DNA from: Crossiella cryophila
GTDB lineage: Bacteria; Actinomycetota; Actinomycetes; Mycobacteriales; Pseudonocardiaceae
Direction: 5' to 3'
DNA: 64,000 bases
Assembly (NCBI RefSeq): GCF_014204915.1
Contig: NZ_JACHMH010000001.1
Coordinates: 3,493,001 to 3,557,000, forward strand
Under the pieces are notes generated by a model, which saw only the letters and a list, made by a program, of their open reading frames with translations, did not search any database and was not told the origin of the DNA. Positions within the stretch are counted from its first letter, which is position 1; each line of letters starts with the position of its first letter. Below are positions 27,801-39,808 of the stretch, piece by piece. Made by a program: the position numbers and the translations under genes.

Positions 27801-29786
27801 CCCTACGTGGTCGCCGACCAGCGCCTGGTCACGAAGATCCCGGCGGACTGGAGCTTCGAGACCGCCGCCTCCGTGCCGGTGGTCTTCCTCACCGCCTACT
27901 ACGCCCTGCACGACCTCGCCGGCCTCAAATCCGGCGAGAAGGTGCTCGTGCACGCCGCCGCCGGTGGCGTGGGCATGGCCGCCGTGCAACTCGCCAGGCA
28001 CTGGGGCGCCGAGGTCTTCGGCACCGCCAGCACCGGCAAGTGGGACACCCTGCGCGCCCTCGGCCTGGCCGAGGACCACATCGCCAACTCCCGCACCCTC
28101 GACTTCGAGGCCGAGTTCGGCGCGGTCACCGGCGGTAGGGGTGTCGATGTGGTGCTGGACTCGCTGGCCAGGGAGTTCGTGGACGCCTCGCTGCGGCTGC
28201 TGCCCGGCGGCGGCCGGTTCGTGGAGATGGGCAAGACCGATGTCCGCGACGCCGACCTGGTCGCCGTCGACCACCCGGGTGTGACCTACCGCGCCTTCGA
28301 CCTCACCGACGCGGGCGAGGACCGGATCGCGGCTATCTTCGCCGCACTGCGACCCCTGTTCGAGCAGGGGGTGCTGCGACCGCTGCCGGTGCGCACCTGG
28401 GACCTGCGCCGGGCCAAGGACGCCTACCGCTTCCTCAGCCAGGCCAAGCACGTCGGCAAGCTGGTGCTCACCATCCCGCGCGGCCTGCGCACCGAGGGCA
28501 CCGTGCTCATCACCGGCGGCACCGGCACCCTGGGTGCGCTGCTGGCCCGGCACCTGGTCACCCGGCACGGCGTCAAGCACCTGTTGCTCACCAGCCGTCG
28601 CGGCCTGGACACACCCGGTGCCAACGAGTTGGCCGCGCGGATCAGAGAACTTGGCGCATCCGTTCGCATCGAAAACTGTGATGCCGCCGACCGGAAGTCG
28701 TTGGCAGCACTGCTGGACAGCGTCCCGGCGGCACATCCCCTCACCGGTGTGATCCACGCCGCAGGGGTGCTGGACGACGGCGTGGTGTCCGCGCTCACCC
28801 CCGAGCGGCTGGCGAAGGTGTTGCGGCCCAAGGTGGACGCCGCGATCAACCTGCACGAGCTGACCTCCGGCCTGGACGCCTTCGTGCTGTTCTCCTCCGC
28901 CTCGGCCACCTTCGGCGGGGCCGGTCAGGCCAACTACGCCGCTGCCAACGCCTTCCTGGACGGCCTGGCCGCCCACCGGCGCGCACAAGGGGTACCCGGA
29001 CAGGCCCTGGCCTGGGGTTTGTGGGCGCAGGCCAGTGGCATGACCGGCCATCTGGACGAGGCCGAACTGGGGCGGATGGCCCGATCGGGCATGACCCCCC
29101 TGTCTTCAGAACAGGGGTTGGCGCTGCTCGACGCCGGACTTAACTTTGACGAGGCGGTGCTGGTGCCGATGGGCCTGGACACCGCGGTCCTGCGACAGAC
29201 GGGATCCGTGCCCACCCTGCTCACGGGGCTGGTGCGGAACCCGGCGCGGAGGACCGCGGAGGCCGGATCGGCGACCGCCGGAGTGTCTGCCCTGGTGCAG
29301 CGGCTGACCGGGCTCCCCGCGGCGGAGCGGGACCGGGCACTGCTGGACCTGGTGCGGGGCAACGTCGCCACCGTACTCGGACACGCCGGGCCGGACGCGG
29401 TGACAGCCGACCGGGCTTTCAAGGAGCTTGGTTTCGACTCGCTCACCGCGGTCGAACTGCGGAACCGGTTGAACGCGGCCACAGGGCTGCGCTTGCCGGC
29501 CACGCTGGTCTTCGACTACCCGACCCCACTCGCGCTCGCGGAACTCCTGCGAGCCGAACTCCTGCCCGACGAGCCTGCCGCGGCCCCGCTGCTGGCCGAA
29601 CTCGAACGGCTGGAGGCGGCACTGGCCATGGTGGCGCCCGCGGACATCTCCGCGATCGCCCCCCGGCTCAAGGCGTTGGCGGCCAGGTGGGTCACCGGGC
29701 CGGAAGAGGACACGGAGGCAATCGAGTCCGCCTCCGATGACGACCTGTTCGACTTCATCGACAAGGAGTTCGGACAGTCCGATTAG
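18846..29786 (+). CDS. Modular type I PKS, two modules: KS-AT-KR(inactive)-ACP / KS-AT-DH-ER-KR-ACP (modules E-F, methylmalonyl)
   Basis: This 3646-residue protein starts at a GTG preceded by a G-rich stretch (GGGGG and GAGGG). Module E: KS 36-460, AT 562-880 with GHSQGE and YASHS (755-759), the methylmalonyl signature. Its KR-like domain is badly eroded: the NADPH loop reads TGAAEPLG near 1185, the usual TSRRG region is lost, and Tyr1311 remains but the Asn four residues later is Ser1315. This is the pattern of reductase-incompetent C2-type KRs, so a ketone is expected; ACP Ser1476. Module F: KS from 1534 (note MDPQHR in place of MDPQQR), methylmalonyl AT 2058-2380, DH 2419-2690 (His2452 in [11 protein letters not shown]), ER about 2894-3212 with the NADPH loop HAAAGGVGM near 3036, B-type KR 3218-3400, ACP Ser3532. 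Full reduction to a methylene is expected. The C-terminus has a docking helix ([13 protein letters not shown]). It closely resembles the gene at 39809-49741. Confidence 0.95.
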   Translation: MSNENEQKLLDYLRRATVDLRDARRRVAELESSDQEPIAIIGMACRFPGGVTSPEQLWDLVAAGGDGISPFPVNRGWDLDGLYDPDPDRSGTAYVRESGFLHEADEFDPDFFGISPREALAMDPQQRLLLETSWEAFERAGINPESLRGSKTGVYAGLMYHDYAPRMHEVPPGVEGYLATGSSGSVVSGRVSYTLGLEGPSVTIDTACSSSLVALHLAVRSLRKGETSLALAGGVAVMATPAAFVEFSRQRGLAPDGRCKSFAAAADGTSWSEGAGMILLEKLSDAQRNGHPILAVVRGTAVNQDGASSGLTAPNGPSQQRVIRQALADAGLTAADVDAVEAHGTGTKLGDPIEAQALLATYGQEHNDELPLWLGSLKSNIGHTQAAAGAGGIIKMVMAMRHGLLPKTLHVDEPSPQIDWSAGAVSLLTEAQPWPETGRPRRSAVSSFGVSGTNAHAVIEAAPEPEPVERSADPQVLPWLLSARTPEALRETARRLKSTVDGESDLSVLDTAYSLATGRGAFEYRAVVIAAERDGFSTALHALAEGGSASNLVQGNARPSDKVAFVFPGQGSQWAGMALELLDSSPVFAARMTECADALAEFTDWSLLDVLRGKDGAPTLDRVDVVQPALWAMMVSLAAVWGSFGVNPSAVVGHSQGEIAAAAVSGALSLQDAARVVALRSKAIRALAGKGGMMSVPLPRTEVETRIDRWDGRISVAAVNGPASVVVAGEPGALDELFAECETEGIRARKIPVDYASHSAYVEEIRDDILQVLAPIQPRSAEIPFHSTVTGELLDTAALDAEYWYTNLRQTVRFEDTVGGLVEQGYRFFIEMSPHPVLTVGVQDTVDAAGSEAIVVGSLRREEGGLTRCLTSLAEAYVGGLELDWQVVFANSGARRRELPTYPFQRRRFWLEPLAPAAAADPADAGFWAAVDRADLDAVTATLSVEGSTPLSEVLPAMTSWRRQRKELAAVDGWRYRVTWTPLSTPTAPTLTGNWLLAHAGSVPGGLVAALTAHGAQVTEIDIHGDRGTIADTLTSAGIAEAAGLISVLALDETAHPEHPELSAGLARTLQLTQALGDTGAAAPLWCLTRGAVGIGGTDTLTSPVQAQVWGFGRVVALEHPARWGGLLDLPESLDERTGAHLAAALTGADDQVALRPAGLFGRRLTPAPLTAQPARGWQPGPAALVTGAAEPLGAEAARWLASQGVTTLVLPGAAPGLAEELAELGTTALVTTLDQLAEVLVEHPVSTVLHAPPVVAPSEVDSTDLAGFAAVVAAKTADLLAVEALAVEAETVIFFSSVAAVWGGGNQGAYAAGSAYLDALAEYRRANGLPANVIAWSPWDGGTTVDALGEQLRRRGVRALAPAAALTALRQVLDHDETAVTIADIDWSRFHPGFTAARPSPLLSALPQVAELLAEAAEAEQTGSPLAQRLAGLSEADQAQAVLDLVRAQLAAVLEHPSPESVDVNRAFRELGFDSLTAVDLRNRLNTATGLKLPATLVFDYPTATVLAEFLRGEIIGVSAEAAASTVVVHDDDPIAIVGMACRFPGGVDSPEALWRLVAEGVDAISGFPANRGWDLDGLYDPDPERTGRSYTREGGFLHQADEFDPSFFGISPREATAMDPQHRLLLETSWEAFERAGINPDSLRGKPVGVFAGTNGQHYAPLLLDGPDNFDGYLAIGNGASILSGRISYTLGLEGPAMTVDTACSASLVALHLGAQALRNGECSLALAGGVTIMSTPDMFFEFSRQRGLARDGRSKAFAAAADGFALAEGAGMLVLERLSDARRNGHPVLALVRGSAVNQDGASNGLTAPNGPAQQRVIRQALASAGLSARQVEVVEAHGTGTTLGDPIEAQALLATYGQDRETPLWLGSLKSNIGHTQAAAGIAGVMKMVLAMRHGLLPKTLHVDAPSPQIDWSAGAVSLLTEAQDWPSNGEPRRAGVSSFGMSGTNAHAILEEAPAEDSAEHSTVDGPQSWPLAARTPEALRGQAERLLDFLDNHPGSAPVDVARSLVEQRGGFEHRAVLVATERADFRAALAALAQDEPSGALVQGLAGAPGKVAFVFPGQGSQWLGMALDLAEAEPVFAERLADCAAALAEFTDWDLFEVLRGNGPGFDRVDVVQPALWAVMVSLAALWRSYGVEPAAVIGHSQGEIAAAAVSGALSLRDAAKVVALRSLAIRALAGKGGMMSVPLPIAEVEERLTRWDGRISVAAVNGPTAIVVAGDPEALDELFAECESEGIRARKIPVDYASHSAHVEQIRDELLTVLSGLDPRSSEIPFHSTVTGELIDTVALDAEYWYTNLRRTVRFEEVVRGLAGQGFTAFVETSPHPVLTFGLNEILGEQGVATGSLRREDGGLERFLLSLAELQVRGHRIDLTPRIADGRLLTLPTYAFQRQRYWPRPGSGRAGDAGSIGLHNADHPLLGAAVALADSDGFLFTGRLSLQTHPWLADHAVSGTILLPGTAFVELAGHAGDAVGCRRLDELTLEAPLLLPATGGVAVQLVLGAPDHAGTRTLTLHSRPDSADPDQPWTRHASGLLGTTESPAESLTTWPPTGATPIPVEDIYQRFADRGYEYGPAFQGLRAAWRTDTEVYAEVALPQAEDAGRYGLHPALLDAAVQAIGLGDFFADPETPRLPFAWNGFTLHAEGATALRVRLSAAGEDAISITVADPTGAPVAAVESLQLRQVSADALATRDTSLDHLFRLEWTVLSGLTAPDEPSPVAVLGRDDLKVGSALASSGSTVTSHLDLTDLAEHAPELTLVAFPAINGPRTEATHAATRRALELVQGWLAQDALADARLVVVTRGAVAAQSGEDVTDLAGAAVWGLLRSAQSENPGRFQLLDLDEADDSYAALPAALHSGEPQLALRAGHTHAFRLARATSTDALIAPAGADAWRLDVAGEGTLENLALLPCPEVLEPLGEGQVRIAIHAAGLNFRDVLIGLGMYPDKALMGTEGAGVITEVGPGVTDLRPGDRVMGLLAGAFGPYVVADQRLVTKIPADWSFETAASVPVVFLTAYYALHDLAGLKSGEKVLVHAAAGGVGMAAVQLARHWGAEVFGTASTGKWDTLRALGLAEDHIANSRTLDFEAEFGAVTGGRGVDVVLDSLAREFVDASLRLLPGGGRFVEMGKTDVRDADLVAVDHPGVTYRAFDLTDAGEDRIAAIFAALRPLFEQGVLRPLPVRTWDLRRAKDAYRFLSQAKHVGKLVLTIPRGLRTEGTVLITGGTGTLGALLARHLVTRHGVKHLLLTSRRGLDTPGANELAARIRELGASVRIENCDAADRKSLAALLDSVPAAHPLTGVIHAAGVLDDGVVSALTPERLAKVLRPKVDAAINLHELTSGLDAFVLFSSASATFGGAGQANYAAANAFLDGLAAHRRAQGVPGQALAWGLWAQASGMTGHLDEAELGRMARSGMTPLSSEQGLALLDAGLNFDEAVLVPMGLDTAVLRQTGSVPTLLTGLVRNPARRTAEAGSATAGVSALVQRLTGLPAAERDRALLDLVRGNVATVLGHAGPDAVTADRAFKELGFDSLTAVELRNRLNAATGLRLPATLVFDYPTPLALAELLRAELLPDEPAAAPLLAELERLEAALAMVAPADISAIAPRLKALAARWVTGPEEDTEAIESASDDDLFDFIDKEFGQSD

Positions 29787-29824
29787 GACGGACTCGCGGA
29801 GTACGAAAACTGGGGATGGGCTTG

Positions 29825-32800
29825 ATGTCGAACGAAGAGAAGCTCCGCGAGTACCTCAAGCGGGTCACCACCGACCTGCACCGCACCACCAAGAAGCTCC
29901 GAGAGGTCGAGGAGGCCGGGCACGAGCCCGTCGCCATCATCGGCATGAGCTGCCGCCTGCCCGGCGGGGTCGACAGTCCGGAATCCCTGTGGGACCTCGT
30001 CTCCACTGGCGGTGACGCGGTCGGCGGGTTCCCCGCCGACCGCGGGTGGGACGTGGAAGGGCGTTACGACGCCGACCCGGACAACCTGGGCACCTACTAC
30101 GCCCGCGAGGCCGGATTCGTCTACGACGCGGGCAAGTTCGACGCCGGCTTCTTCGGCATCTCGCCGCGGGAAGCCCTCGCGATGGACCCGCAGCAGCGGC
30201 TGATCCTGGAAGCCTCCTGGGAGGCATTCGAGCGCTCGGGCATCGACCCGAACTCCCTGCGCGGCAGCCGGACCGGGGTGTTCAGCGGAGCGTGGTTCTC
30301 CGGTTACACCCCGGGTCTGGACCAGTCCCCGCAGCACCTGGAGGGCCACCTGCTCTCCGGCGCGGCCACCAGCTTCGTCTCCGGCCGGGTCGCCTACACC
30401 CTCGGCCTTGAGGGCCCGGCCCTCACCGTGGACACCGCCTGCTCCTCCTCGCTGGTCGCCCTGCACCTGGCGGTCAAGGCGTTGCGCAACAACGAATGCG
30501 GGCTCGCGCTCACCGGCGGCGTCACCGTGATGTCCAGCCTCAACTCGCTGGTCGAGTTCTCCCGGCAGGGCGGACTCGCCGCCGACGGCCGCTGCAAGCC
30601 GTTCTCCGCCGCGGCCGACGGCTTCGGTTTCGCCGAGGGCGTTGGCATGCTGGTGCTGGAACGGCTCTCCGACGCCCAGCGCAACGGCCACCAGATCCTC
30701 GCGGTCATCCGCGGCACCGCGATCAACCAGGACGGCGCCTCCAACGGCCTCACCGCGCCCAACGGCCCGTCCCAGCGCCGGGTCATCGCCGAGGCACTCG
30801 GCGACGCCCGCCTCACCCCGGCCCAGGTCGACGTGGTCGAGGCACACGGCACCGGCACCTCGCTCGGCGACCCGATCGAGGCCCAGGCCCTGCTCGCCAC
30901 CTACGGCCAGGACCGCGACCGTCCACTGTGGCTCGGCTCGGTCAAGTCCAACATCGGGCACACCCAGGCCGCCGCGGGCGTCGCCGGTGTGATCAAGATG
31001 GTCATGGCGATGCGCAACGGGGTGCTGCCGCAGACCCTGCACGTGGACGAGCCCTCCCCGCACGTGGACTGGTCCGCCGGTTCGGTCTCGCTGCTCACCG
31101 AGAGCCTGGACTGGCCGGACACCGGGCAGCCGCGCCGTGCCGGGGTGTCCTCCTTCGGCATGAGCGGCACCAACGCGCACACCATCCTGGAACAGGCCCC
31201 GGCCGTCGAAACCGTTGCGGCCGAACCGGTCGCGACCACCGTGTCGCCGATCCTGCTCGCCGCCCGCGGCGCCGACGCCCTGCGCGGCCAGGCCGAGCGC
31301 CTGCTGTCCTTCGTGGACAACAACCCCGGCGTCTCCCTGAACGACCTCGGCTTCTCCCTGGCCGCCACCCGCAGCCGGTTCGACCACCGCGCGCTGCTGG
31401 CCACCGGCGACCGGGACGCACTGCGCGCCGGACTCGGCGCCCTCGCTGCGAACATGCCCGACAACGCACTGGTGCAGGGTGTGTCCGGAGTGGACGGCCG
31501 GATCGTCTTCGTCTTCCCCGGCCAGGGCTCGCAGTGGCAGGGCATGGCCCTCGAACTCCTCGACACCGCCCCGGTCTTCGCCGACCGGCTCACCGACTGT
31601 GCCCAGGCCCTGGCCGAGTTCACCGACTGGGATCTCCTGGAAGTCCTGCGCGGCAACGGCCCCGGCTTCGACCGGGTCGACGTCGTGCAGCCCGCACTGT
31701 GGGCCGTGATGGTCTCCCTGGCCGCGCTCTGGCGCTCCTACGGCGTCGAACCCGCCGCGGTCGTCGGCCACTCCCAGGGTGAGATCGCCGCCGCCGCCGT
31801 CTCCGGCGCGCTCTCGCTCCGCGACGCCGCCAAGGTGGTCGCGTTGCGCAGCAAGGCGATCCGCGCGCTGGCCGGTAAGGGCGGCATGATGTCGGTCGCG
31901 CTCTCCGGCGACCAGGCCGCCGACCGGCTGGCCCGCTGGGACGGCAGGATCTCGGTCGCCGCGCACAACGGCCCCGCCTCGGTGGTGGTCGCCGGTGACC
32001 CGGACGCCCTGGACGAGCTGTTCGCCGACTGCGAGGCCAATGACATCCGGGTGCGCAAGATCCCGGTGGACTACGCCTCGCACTCCGCGCACGTGGAAAC
32101 CATCCGCACCGAACTCCTCGACGTCCTCAGTGGACTGGAGCCGAAGACCGCGGACATCCCCTTCTACTCCACCGTCACCGCGGCCGTCATCGACACCGCG
32201 AAGCTGGACGGCGAGTACTGGTACACCAACCTGCGCCAGACCGTGCGTTTCGCCGAGACCACCCGGCTGCTCGCCCAGGACGGCTTCCGCTTCTTCGTCG
32301 AGGCCAGCCCGCACCCGGTGCTCACCTTCGGCGTGCAGGAAACCCTAACCGACCTGGAAGCCGTCGCGGTCGGTTCGCTGCGCCGTGAGCAGGGCGGCCT
32401 GGACCGGTTCCTGCTCTCCCTCGGTGAGGCCGAGACCCGCGGCCTGCCGGTCGACCTGAGCCCGGCTTTCCCCGGCGCGCAGCGGATCGACCTGCCCACC
32501 TACGCCTTCCAGGGCCGCTGGTACTGGCTCGAACCCGAGCACACCGCCGTGGCCGCCGACCCGGCCGACGCCGAGTTCTGGACCGCGGTGGAGAACGAGG
32601 ACCTGGACGGCCTGGCCGGCACCCTGGGCACCGGCACCGAGTCGCTCAGCGGCGTGCTGCCCGCACTGACCGCCTGGCGCAGGCAGCGCCGCGAACAGTC
32701 CACTGTGGACGGCTGGCGGTACCGGGTCACCTGGCAGCAGCTGACCGAACCGGCCGCCGCGCCGCTGACCGGCACCTGGCTCCTGGTTCTCCCCGAACAG

Positions 32801-34603
32801 AACCACCCCTTGACCACCGCGGTTTCGGCCGCACTGCGCGCTCGTGGCGCCGACGTCGCCGAGCTGGTGCTCGACCGCGTTGACCGCGCCGGGCTCGCCC
32901 AGCAGCTCGCCACCCTGCCCGTGGCGCCCAGCGGGGTTCTCTCCCTGCTGGGCCTGGACACCTCGGCCCACCCCGAGGTGTCCAGGGGGCTGCGACTGAC
33001 CGTCACCCTCACCCAGGCCCTCGGCGACGCCGCCGTCGACGCTCCACTGTGGACCGTCACCAGTGGCGCGGTCGGCACCGGACCGGCCGACCCGGTCCGC
33101 GAACCGGTGGCCGCCCAGGTCTGGGGCTTCGGCCGGGTCGCCGCACTCGAACACGCCCGCCGCTGGGGCGGCCTGATCGACCTGCCCGGCAACGCCGACG
33201 AACAGGCCATCCACCGCCTCACCGCGCTGCTGGCCGGTGCGGGGGAGGAGGACCAGCTCGCGGTGCGCGCCAACGGCATCCTGGCCCGCCGCCTGGCGCA
33301 CGCCCCGCGCGGCGCCACCAAACGCGAGTGGCAGCCCACCGGGACCGTGCTGGTCACCGGCGGCACCGGCGCGATCGGCGCCCAGGTGGCCCGCTGGCTG
33401 GCCCGCAACGGCGCCGACCACCTGGTGCTCACCAGCCGCCGCGGCCCGGAGGCCCCCGGCGCGCTCGAACTCGCCGCCGAACTCGGCGAGCTGGGCGCCA
33501 AGGCATCCATCGAGGCATGCGACATCAGCGACCGCGAAGCCGTGCGCGAGCTGCTCGCCCGGCACCCGGTCACCGCGATCATGCACGTGGCCGGCGTCCC
33601 GCAGGCCACCGCCGTCACCGACACCACCCAGGACGAACTGGCCGAGGTCACCGCGGTCAAGATCGCCGGAGCCGCGCACCTGGCCGAGTTCGCAGGCGAC
33701 CTGGACGCCTTCGTGCTGTTCTCCTCCAACTCCGGGGTCTGGGGCAGCGCCGGGCACACCGGCTACGCCGCGGGCAACGCCTACCTGGACGCCCTCGCCC
33801 AGCACCGCCGCGCACAGGGCAAGCCCGCGCTCGCGGTGGCCTGGGGCGCCTGGGCCGAAGGCGGCATGGCCGAGGGCGACGCGGGGGAGCAGTTGCGCCG
33901 CCGCGGCATCCTGGAAATGCGCCCCGACCTGGCCATCGCCGCCCTGCAGCGGGCCATGGACGAGGACGAGACCGTCATCGCCATCGCGGACATGGACTGG
34001 ACCAAGTTCGCACCCACCTTCACCTCGGTCCGCCCCAGCCCGCTGCTGGGCGAGTTGCCCGAGGTCAAGGCCCTGCTCGCCGAGACCGAACCGGAGACCG
34101 ATTCCGGCCTGGCCCAGCGACTCGCCACCGCCTCCCCGCTGGAGCAGCGGCGCGCGCTGGTCGACCTGGTGCGCACCCAGGTGGCCGGGGTGCTCGGCCA
34201 TGACACCGGCGAGGCGGTGGACCCCGGCCGCGCCTTCCGCGAACTGGGCTTCGACTCGCTGACCGCGGTGGAACTGCGCAACCGGCTCACCGCGGCCACC
34301 GGCCTGCGGCTGCCCGCCACCCTGGCCTTCGACCACCCCACGCCCACCGTGCTCGCCGAGTTCCTGCGCGCCGAGCTGTTCCCCGCGGTCGAGGGCGCCG
34401 ACGAGTCCGAAACGCGGATCCGGGCCGCCCTGGCCGCCCTTCCGCTGTCCCGAATCCGGGACGCCGGCCTGCTGGACGCGTTGCTGCGCCTGGCCGACGG
34501 CGACCCCAGTGCAGTTGAGTCCACTGTGGACGAAGGCGAGACCATCGACGAGATGGACGCCGACGACCTGGTGCGCCTGGCCCTGCAGGGCTCCGACTCC
34601 TGA
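29825..34603 (+). CDS. Modular type I PKS, single module: KS-AT(methylmalonyl)-KR-ACP (module G)
   Basis: The protein has 1592 residues from the ATG at 29825 ([11 protein letters not shown]). This start matches the sister docking domains and lies 9 nt after GGGG; an ATG three codons earlier (29816) is possible. The KS is 34-455. The AT is 559-870 with GHSQGE and YASHS at 750-754 (methylmalonyl-CoA). A dimerisation element and KR structural half precede the catalytic KR at 1174-1360. That KR has TGGTGAIG, no LDD, Trp1306, His1311 and Tyr1314. Trp plus His five residues later is the A2 fingerprint, predicting an L-type hydroxyl next to an epimerised methyl. The ACP has Ser1478. The C-terminal docking region is longer and different from its neighbours ([16 protein letters not shown], then an acidic tail) and matches an equally different N-terminus on the next protein. 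Confidence 0.94.
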   Translation: MSNEEKLREYLKRVTTDLHRTTKKLREVEEAGHEPVAIIGMSCRLPGGVDSPESLWDLVSTGGDAVGGFPADRGWDVEGRYDADPDNLGTYYAREAGFVYDAGKFDAGFFGISPREALAMDPQQRLILEASWEAFERSGIDPNSLRGSRTGVFSGAWFSGYTPGLDQSPQHLEGHLLSGAATSFVSGRVAYTLGLEGPALTVDTACSSSLVALHLAVKALRNNECGLALTGGVTVMSSLNSLVEFSRQGGLAADGRCKPFSAAADGFGFAEGVGMLVLERLSDAQRNGHQILAVIRGTAINQDGASNGLTAPNGPSQRRVIAEALGDARLTPAQVDVVEAHGTGTSLGDPIEAQALLATYGQDRDRPLWLGSVKSNIGHTQAAAGVAGVIKMVMAMRNGVLPQTLHVDEPSPHVDWSAGSVSLLTESLDWPDTGQPRRAGVSSFGMSGTNAHTILEQAPAVETVAAEPVATTVSPILLAARGADALRGQAERLLSFVDNNPGVSLNDLGFSLAATRSRFDHRALLATGDRDALRAGLGALAANMPDNALVQGVSGVDGRIVFVFPGQGSQWQGMALELLDTAPVFADRLTDCAQALAEFTDWDLLEVLRGNGPGFDRVDVVQPALWAVMVSLAALWRSYGVEPAAVVGHSQGEIAAAAVSGALSLRDAAKVVALRSKAIRALAGKGGMMSVALSGDQAADRLARWDGRISVAAHNGPASVVVAGDPDALDELFADCEANDIRVRKIPVDYASHSAHVETIRTELLDVLSGLEPKTADIPFYSTVTAAVIDTAKLDGEYWYTNLRQTVRFAETTRLLAQDGFRFFVEASPHPVLTFGVQETLTDLEAVAVGSLRREQGGLDRFLLSLGEAETRGLPVDLSPAFPGAQRIDLPTYAFQGRWYWLEPEHTAVAADPADAEFWTAVENEDLDGLAGTLGTGTESLSGVLPALTAWRRQRREQSTVDGWRYRVTWQQLTEPAAAPLTGTWLLVLPEQNHPLTTAVSAALRARGADVAELVLDRVDRAGLAQQLATLPVAPSGVLSLLGLDTSAHPEVSRGLRLTVTLTQALGDAAVDAPLWTVTSGAVGTGPADPVREPVAAQVWGFGRVAALEHARRWGGLIDLPGNADEQAIHRLTALLAGAGEEDQLAVRANGILARRLAHAPRGATKREWQPTGTVLVTGGTGAIGAQVARWLARNGADHLVLTSRRGPEAPGALELAAELGELGAKASIEACDISDREAVRELLARHPVTAIMHVAGVPQATAVTDTTQDELAEVTAVKIAGAAHLAEFAGDLDAFVLFSSNSGVWGSAGHTGYAAGNAYLDALAQHRRAQGKPALAVAWGAWAEGGMAEGDAGEQLRRRGILEMRPDLAIAALQRAMDEDETVIAIADMDWTKFAPTFTSVRPSPLLGELPEVKALLAETEPETDSGLAQRLATASPLEQRRALVDLVRTQVAGVLGHDTGEAVDPGRAFRELGFDSLTAVELRNRLTAATGLRLPATLAFDHPTPTVLAEFLRAELFPAVEGADESETRIRAALAALPLSRIRDAGLLDALLRLADGDPSAVESTVDEGETIDEMDADDLVRLALQGSDS

Positions 34604-34618
34604 CCTGACCGAGCTTGT

Positions 34619-34622
34619 GGAG
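34619..34622 (+). promoter_or_regulatory. Ribosome binding site for the PKS gene starting near 34629
   Basis: GGAG sits 6 nt before the ATG at 34629 and 3 nt before a tandem ATG at 34626, favouring the second ATG. An in-frame ATG at 34509 lies within the previous gene and is rejected. Confidence 0.55.
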
Positions 34623-34628
34623 ACCATG

Positions 34629-37600
34629 ATGGCTACCCCGACCGACAAGGTCGTCGAGGCCCTGCGCGCCTCGCTCAAGGAGACCGAACGCCTGCGGCAG
34701 CACAACAAGCAGCTCGACGCCGCCACCCGCGAACCCCTGGCCATCATCGGCCTGAGCTGCCGCCTGCCCGGCGGCGCGGACAACCCCGAAGCACTGTGGC
34801 GCCTGGTCACCGGCGGCGTGGACGCGGTCGGCGACCTGCCGACCAACCGCGGCTGGGACCCGGCCACCATCTACGACGCGGACGCCACCGGCCCGCAGGC
34901 CACCGAGGCCGGATTCCTCTACGACGCCACCGAGTTCGACGCCGACTTCTTCGGCATCTCCCCTCGGGAAGCGGCCGCGATGGACCCGCAGCAGCGGCTG
35001 CTGCTGGAGGCGTCCTGGACCGCGATCGAGCACGCGGGCATCGACCCGACCGCGTTGCACGGCAAGCCGGTCGGCGTGTTCGCCGGGGTCTCCGGCCAGG
35101 GCTACGGCGTTGGTCTCCAGCAGGCGGGCACCGGCTCGGAGGGCTACTTCCTCACCGGCGGCGCCACCGCGGTCGCCTCCGGCCGCATCGCCTACACCCT
35201 CGGCCTGTCCGGTCCCGCGGTCACCATCGACACGGCGTGCTCCTCCTCGCTGGTCGCCCTGCACCTGGCCGCGCAGTCGCTGCGCACCGGGGAATGCGAA
35301 CTGGCCCTGGTCGGCGGCGTCGCGGTGATGGCCACCCCCGGCGCGTTCACCGAGTTCTCCCGGCAGAGCGGCCTGGCGCCCGACGGCCGGTGCAAGTCCT
35401 TCTCCTCCACCGCCGACGGCGTCGGCTGGGGCGAGGGCGTCGGCGTGCTGCTGGTCGCCCGCCTCGCCGACGCCCAGCGCCTCGGTCACCGCATCCTCGC
35501 GGTGGTGCGCGGCAGCGCGATCAACCAGGACGGCGCCTCCAACGGCCTCACCGCCCCCAGCGGCCCGGCCCAGCAGCGCGTCATCCGCGCCGCACTGGCC
35601 AACGCCCGACTGTCCACTTCGGACGTCGACGTGGTCGAGGCGCACGGCACCGGCACCACCCTCGGCGACCCGATCGAGGCGCAGGCCCTGCTCGCCACCT
35701 ACGGGCAGGACCGGGAAACCCCGCTGTGGCTGGGATCCCTCAAGTCCAACATCGGCCACACCCAGGCCGCCTCCGGCATCGCGGGCGTCATCAAGATGGT
35801 CCTCGCGCTCAACCACGGTGTGCTGCCGCGCACCCTGCACGTGGACGAGCCGAGCCCGCACGTGGACTGGTCGGCCGGGTCGGTCGCACTGCTCACCGAG
35901 GAACAGCCCTGGCCCGAGGGCGTGCGCCGGGCCGCGGTGTCCAGCTTCGGCGTGAGCGGCACCAACGCGCACGTCATCCTGGAACAGGCCCCCGCCGCCG
36001 AACCAGGCACCCCGGGCACCCCGATCCTCGACGTGGCCCCGATCCTGCTCTCCGCCAAGGGCCTCGACGCCCTGCGCGCCCAGGCCACCGCCCTCCGCCA
36101 GGTGGACGCGCCCCTGTCCGACCTGGCCTACTCGACGCTCACCGCGCGCGCCAAGCTCAGCCACCGCGCCCTCGTGCTCGCCGACACCCGCGACACCCTG
36201 CGCACCGCCCTGGACGCCCTCGCCACCGGTGACACCGCCCCCGGCCTGATCCAGGGCACGGTGACCGAGGGCCGCACCGCGTTCCTGTTCTCCGGCCAGG
36301 GTTCCCAGCGCCTGGGCATGGGCCGCGAGCTGGCCGCGAAGTTCCCGGTCTTCGCCGAGGCATTCGACGCGGTCTGCACCGAACTGGACCGGCACCTGGA
36401 CCGCCCGCTGGGCGAGGTCCTCGACACCGAGGACCTGCACCAGACCGGCTACACCCAGCCCGCCCTGTTCGCCATCGAGGTCGCGCTGTACCGCCTGGTC
36501 GAATCCTTCGGCGTCACCCCCGATGTCGTGGCAGGCCACTCCATCGGCGAGCTGGCCGCCGCGCACATCGCGGGCGTGTTCTCCCTCCCCGACGCCGCCA
36601 GGCTGGTCGCCGCGCGCGGCCGGTTGATGCAGGCGCTGCCCGCCGGTGGCGCGATGGTCGCCGTGCAGGCCAGGGAGGACGAGGTCCGGGCGACGGACGA
36701 GGTGGCCATCGCCGCGATCAACGGTCCGGACTCGGTGGTCATTTCCGGGACCGAGTCCGCCGTGCTCGCGCTGGCCGCCGAGTTCGCCGCCCAGGGCCGC
36801 AAGACCCGGCGGCTCCAGGTCAGCCACGCCTTCCACTCCCCGCTGATGGACGGCATGCTCGCCGACTTCCGCGCGGTCGCCGAGACGATCTCCTTCGCCA
36901 CCCCGGTGATCCCGCTGGTCTCCACGCTCACCGGCCTGCCGGTCTCGGCCGAACTGACCAGCCCGGAGTACTGGGTGCGGCACGTGCGCGAATCGGTGCG
37001 CTTCGCCGACGCACTGCGCTGCCTGGCCGAGGACGAGGTGGTCACCTTCCTGGAGATCGGCCCCGGCGGCGTGTTGTCCGCACTGGGTCAGGAAACCCTG
37101 GACGCGGCCTTCCTACCGCTGCTGCGCAAGGACCGCGCCGAACCCGAGGCCCTGCTCACCGGCCTGGCCGAGGCCCTGGTCCGCGGCGTCGAGGTGGATC
37201 TGTCCACTGTGGCCGGTGGCGGCCGGATCGACCTGCCCGGCTACCCGTTCCAGCGGCAGCACTACTGGCTGGACGGCGCGGCCCCCGCCGACGCCGCCGC
37301 ACTCGGCCTGACCACCGCCGAGCACCCGCTGCTCGGCGCGGCCCTGCCACTGCCCGGCAGCGACGGGTTCGTGTTCACCGGCAGCCTCTCCCTGCGCACC
37401 CACCCCTGGCTGGCCGACCACACCGTGCTGGACACGGTCCTGTTGCCCGGCACCGCCTTCGTCGACCTGGCCCTGCACGCGGGCCGCCAGCTCGGCGCGG
37501 ACACCGTGGCCGAACTGACCATCGAGGCCCCGGTGGTGCTGCCCGCCGACGGCGCGGTCCAGCTCCAGCTCGCGGTCACCGCCCTGGACGAGACCGGCCG

Positions 37601-39779
37601 CCGCGGCCTGACCCTGCACTCCCGCACCGGCGACAGCTGGCTGCGGCACGCCAGCGGCCTGCTCGCCACCGACTCCGCACCCGCCAAGCCGGAAGGCGCG
37701 TGGCCGCCCGCTGACGCCGTCCCGGTGGACGTCTCCGGGCTCTACGACCGGGTCGCCGAATGGGGCTATGACTACGGCCCCACCTTCCAGGGCCTCAAGG
37801 CCGCCTGGCAGCACGGCACCGACGTGCTCGCCGAGGTCACCCTGCCCGACAACGACGGCGCCGCGTTCGGCGTGCACCCGGCCCTGCTGGACGCCGCACT
37901 GCACGCGGTCGGCCTGGGCACCCTGATCGCCGACACCGGCCAGGCCCGGCTGCCGTTCCTGTGGAACGACGTCAGCCTGCACCAGCCCGGCGCCTCCACC
38001 GTCCGCGTCCGCCTCACCCCGGTCGCCGCCGACGCCGTCTCGCTCACCCTGTCCGACACCGCGGGCAACCCGGTCGCCTCGATCGGCTCGCTGGTGCTGC
38101 GCCCGGTCTCCGCCGAAGCGCTCCAGACCGCCAGGGACAGCAACGACTCGCTGTTCCGCCTTGACTGGACCGAACTGTCCACAGTGGAGGCCGAGCTGAC
38201 CGACGCGGTGCTGGTGCACAGCACCGAGTCCGACGTCCGGGCCGCCACCGCGCACATCCTCCAGGCCGCCCAGGACTTCCTGGCCAACCCGGAACTCGCG
38301 CTGGACCGGCTGATCGTGGTCACCGCCAACGCGGACACCGACCTGGCCGCCGCCGCGGTACACGGCCTGATCCGCGCCGCCCAGGCCGAGGAGCCGGGCC
38401 GGTTCGTCCTGGTCGACACCGACGACCAGGCCCTGATCGGCGCCGCGGTGGCCACCGGCGAACCCGAACTCCGGATCCGCGACGGCAAGATCTACGCACC
38501 ACGCCTGGCTCGCGCCACCGGCACCGCGGCCAAGCTCGACGGCCCGGTGCTGGTGACCGGCGCGACCGGCAGCCTCGGCGCGCTGTTCGCCCGCCACCTG
38601 GTCACCGAGCACGGCGTCCGCGACCTGGTGCTCACCAGCCGCCGCGGCCTTGACGCCCCCGGCGCCACCGAACTCCGCGACGAGCTGATCGGCCTGGGCG
38701 CCAACGTGATCGTCGCCGCCTGCGACGCCGCCGACCGCGAGGCCCTGGCCGCCCTGCTCGCCGCGCACCCGGTCAACGCCGTGGTGCACACCGCGGGCGT
38801 GCTCGACGACGGCATGCTCACCGCGCTCACCCCCGCCCGCCTGGACACCGTGCTGCGCCCCAAACTGGACGCCGCCCGCAACCTGGACGAGCTGACCGGC
38901 CCGGACACCACCCTGGTGCTGTTCTCCTCGGCCGCGGCCACCTTCGGCAACGCCGGCCAGGGCAACTACGCCGCCGCCAACGCGGTCCTGGACACCCTGG
39001 CCCGCAAGCGTTCCGCCCAGGGCAGGCCCACCGTGTCACTGGCCTGGGGCCTGTGGGCGCAGGGCATGGCCGACGGCGTGGACACCACCCGGCTCACCCG
39101 CGGCGTCGTCAACGCACTGTCCACAGCGGACGGTCTCGCGCTGTTCGACGCGGCCCTGGGCTCCGGCGAACCGGTGCTGGTGCCGATGCGCCTGTCCACC
39201 AAGGCCACCAGCGCGGAGATCCCGCCGCTGCTGCGCGGCCTGATCAAGCCCAAGCCGCGCAAGGCCACCGAGTCCGGCTCGGACGCGCTGCGCCAGCGGC
39301 TGGCCGGACTCGACCTGGACGACCGGGCCACCGCGCTCATCGACCTGGTGCGGGCCAAGGCCGCCGCCGTACTCGGCCACGGCTCCGCGGGTGCGGTGCA
39401 GGAAAGCCGGGCCTTCCAGGACCTGGGCTTCGACTCGCTGACCGCGGTCGAACTGCGCAACCAGCTCACCGCGGCCACCGGCCTGCGGCTGCCCGCCACC
39501 CTAGTCTTCGACTACCCCACCCCGGTCGCACTCGCCGGCTACCTCCTGGAGGAGCTGCCGGTCGAGCAGACCACCGCCCCGGTGCTGGCCGAACTGGACC
39601 GCCTCGCGGCCAGCGTGACCGCACTGACCGGGGACACCCGCGCCGAAGCCATCGCGAAGCTCAGGGCGCTGCTGTCCACAGTGGACGAAATGCCCGACCA
39701 GACCCCCGCCGCCCAGCTCGACTCGGCCACCGACGACGAACTCTTCGCCCTCGTCGACTCCGAGCTTGGCGTCCACTGA
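34629..39779 (+). CDS. Modular type I PKS, single module: KS-AT(malonyl)-DH(atypical)-KR-ACP (module H)
   Basis: This 1716-residue protein begins [18 protein letters not shown], a docking helix unlike those of the sister subunits; the tandem ATG three bases upstream is an alternative start. The KS is 35-455. The AT is 549-850 with GHSIGE and HAFHS (malonyl) and a shortened stretch between EDEVRA and the INGPDS motif. The DH is 898-1165. Its catalytic motif reads H931-TVL-D935-TVLLPG, so the Gly of the usual HxxxGxxxxP is Asp, while [10 protein letters not shown] and the YGPTFQGL segment are intact. The KR is 1305-1490, B-type (LDD). The ACP has Ser1603. A normal DH would give a double bond; an impaired one would leave a hydroxyl. 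The gene starts 25 nt after the previous stop and ends in an acidic docking helix ([12 protein letters not shown]). Confidence 0.94.
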   Translation: MATPTDKVVEALRASLKETERLRQHNKQLDAATREPLAIIGLSCRLPGGADNPEALWRLVTGGVDAVGDLPTNRGWDPATIYDADATGPQATEAGFLYDATEFDADFFGISPREAAAMDPQQRLLLEASWTAIEHAGIDPTALHGKPVGVFAGVSGQGYGVGLQQAGTGSEGYFLTGGATAVASGRIAYTLGLSGPAVTIDTACSSSLVALHLAAQSLRTGECELALVGGVAVMATPGAFTEFSRQSGLAPDGRCKSFSSTADGVGWGEGVGVLLVARLADAQRLGHRILAVVRGSAINQDGASNGLTAPSGPAQQRVIRAALANARLSTSDVDVVEAHGTGTTLGDPIEAQALLATYGQDRETPLWLGSLKSNIGHTQAASGIAGVIKMVLALNHGVLPRTLHVDEPSPHVDWSAGSVALLTEEQPWPEGVRRAAVSSFGVSGTNAHVILEQAPAAEPGTPGTPILDVAPILLSAKGLDALRAQATALRQVDAPLSDLAYSTLTARAKLSHRALVLADTRDTLRTALDALATGDTAPGLIQGTVTEGRTAFLFSGQGSQRLGMGRELAAKFPVFAEAFDAVCTELDRHLDRPLGEVLDTEDLHQTGYTQPALFAIEVALYRLVESFGVTPDVVAGHSIGELAAAHIAGVFSLPDAARLVAARGRLMQALPAGGAMVAVQAREDEVRATDEVAIAAINGPDSVVISGTESAVLALAAEFAAQGRKTRRLQVSHAFHSPLMDGMLADFRAVAETISFATPVIPLVSTLTGLPVSAELTSPEYWVRHVRESVRFADALRCLAEDEVVTFLEIGPGGVLSALGQETLDAAFLPLLRKDRAEPEALLTGLAEALVRGVEVDLSTVAGGGRIDLPGYPFQRQHYWLDGAAPADAAALGLTTAEHPLLGAALPLPGSDGFVFTGSLSLRTHPWLADHTVLDTVLLPGTAFVDLALHAGRQLGADTVAELTIEAPVVLPADGAVQLQLAVTALDETGRRGLTLHSRTGDSWLRHASGLLATDSAPAKPEGAWPPADAVPVDVSGLYDRVAEWGYDYGPTFQGLKAAWQHGTDVLAEVTLPDNDGAAFGVHPALLDAALHAVGLGTLIADTGQARLPFLWNDVSLHQPGASTVRVRLTPVAADAVSLTLSDTAGNPVASIGSLVLRPVSAEALQTARDSNDSLFRLDWTELSTVEAELTDAVLVHSTESDVRAATAHILQAAQDFLANPELALDRLIVVTANADTDLAAAAVHGLIRAAQAEEPGRFVLVDTDDQALIGAAVATGEPELRIRDGKIYAPRLARATGTAAKLDGPVLVTGATGSLGALFARHLVTEHGVRDLVLTSRRGLDAPGATELRDELIGLGANVIVAACDAADREALAALLAAHPVNAVVHTAGVLDDGMLTALTPARLDTVLRPKLDAARNLDELTGPDTTLVLFSSAAATFGNAGQGNYAAANAVLDTLARKRSAQGRPTVSLAWGLWAQGMADGVDTTRLTRGVVNALSTADGLALFDAALGSGEPVLVPMRLSTKATSAEIPPLLRGLIKPKPRKATESGSDALRQRLAGLDLDDRATALIDLVRAKAAAVLGHGSAGAVQESRAFQDLGFDSLTAVELRNQLTAATGLRLPATLVFDYPTPVALAGYLLEELPVEQTTAPVLAELDRLAASVTALTGDTRAEAIAKLRALLSTVDEMPDQTPAAQLDSATDDELFALVDSELGVH

Positions 39780-39808
39780 CCACCGACAAGACACACTGAG
39801 GGGGCGGC

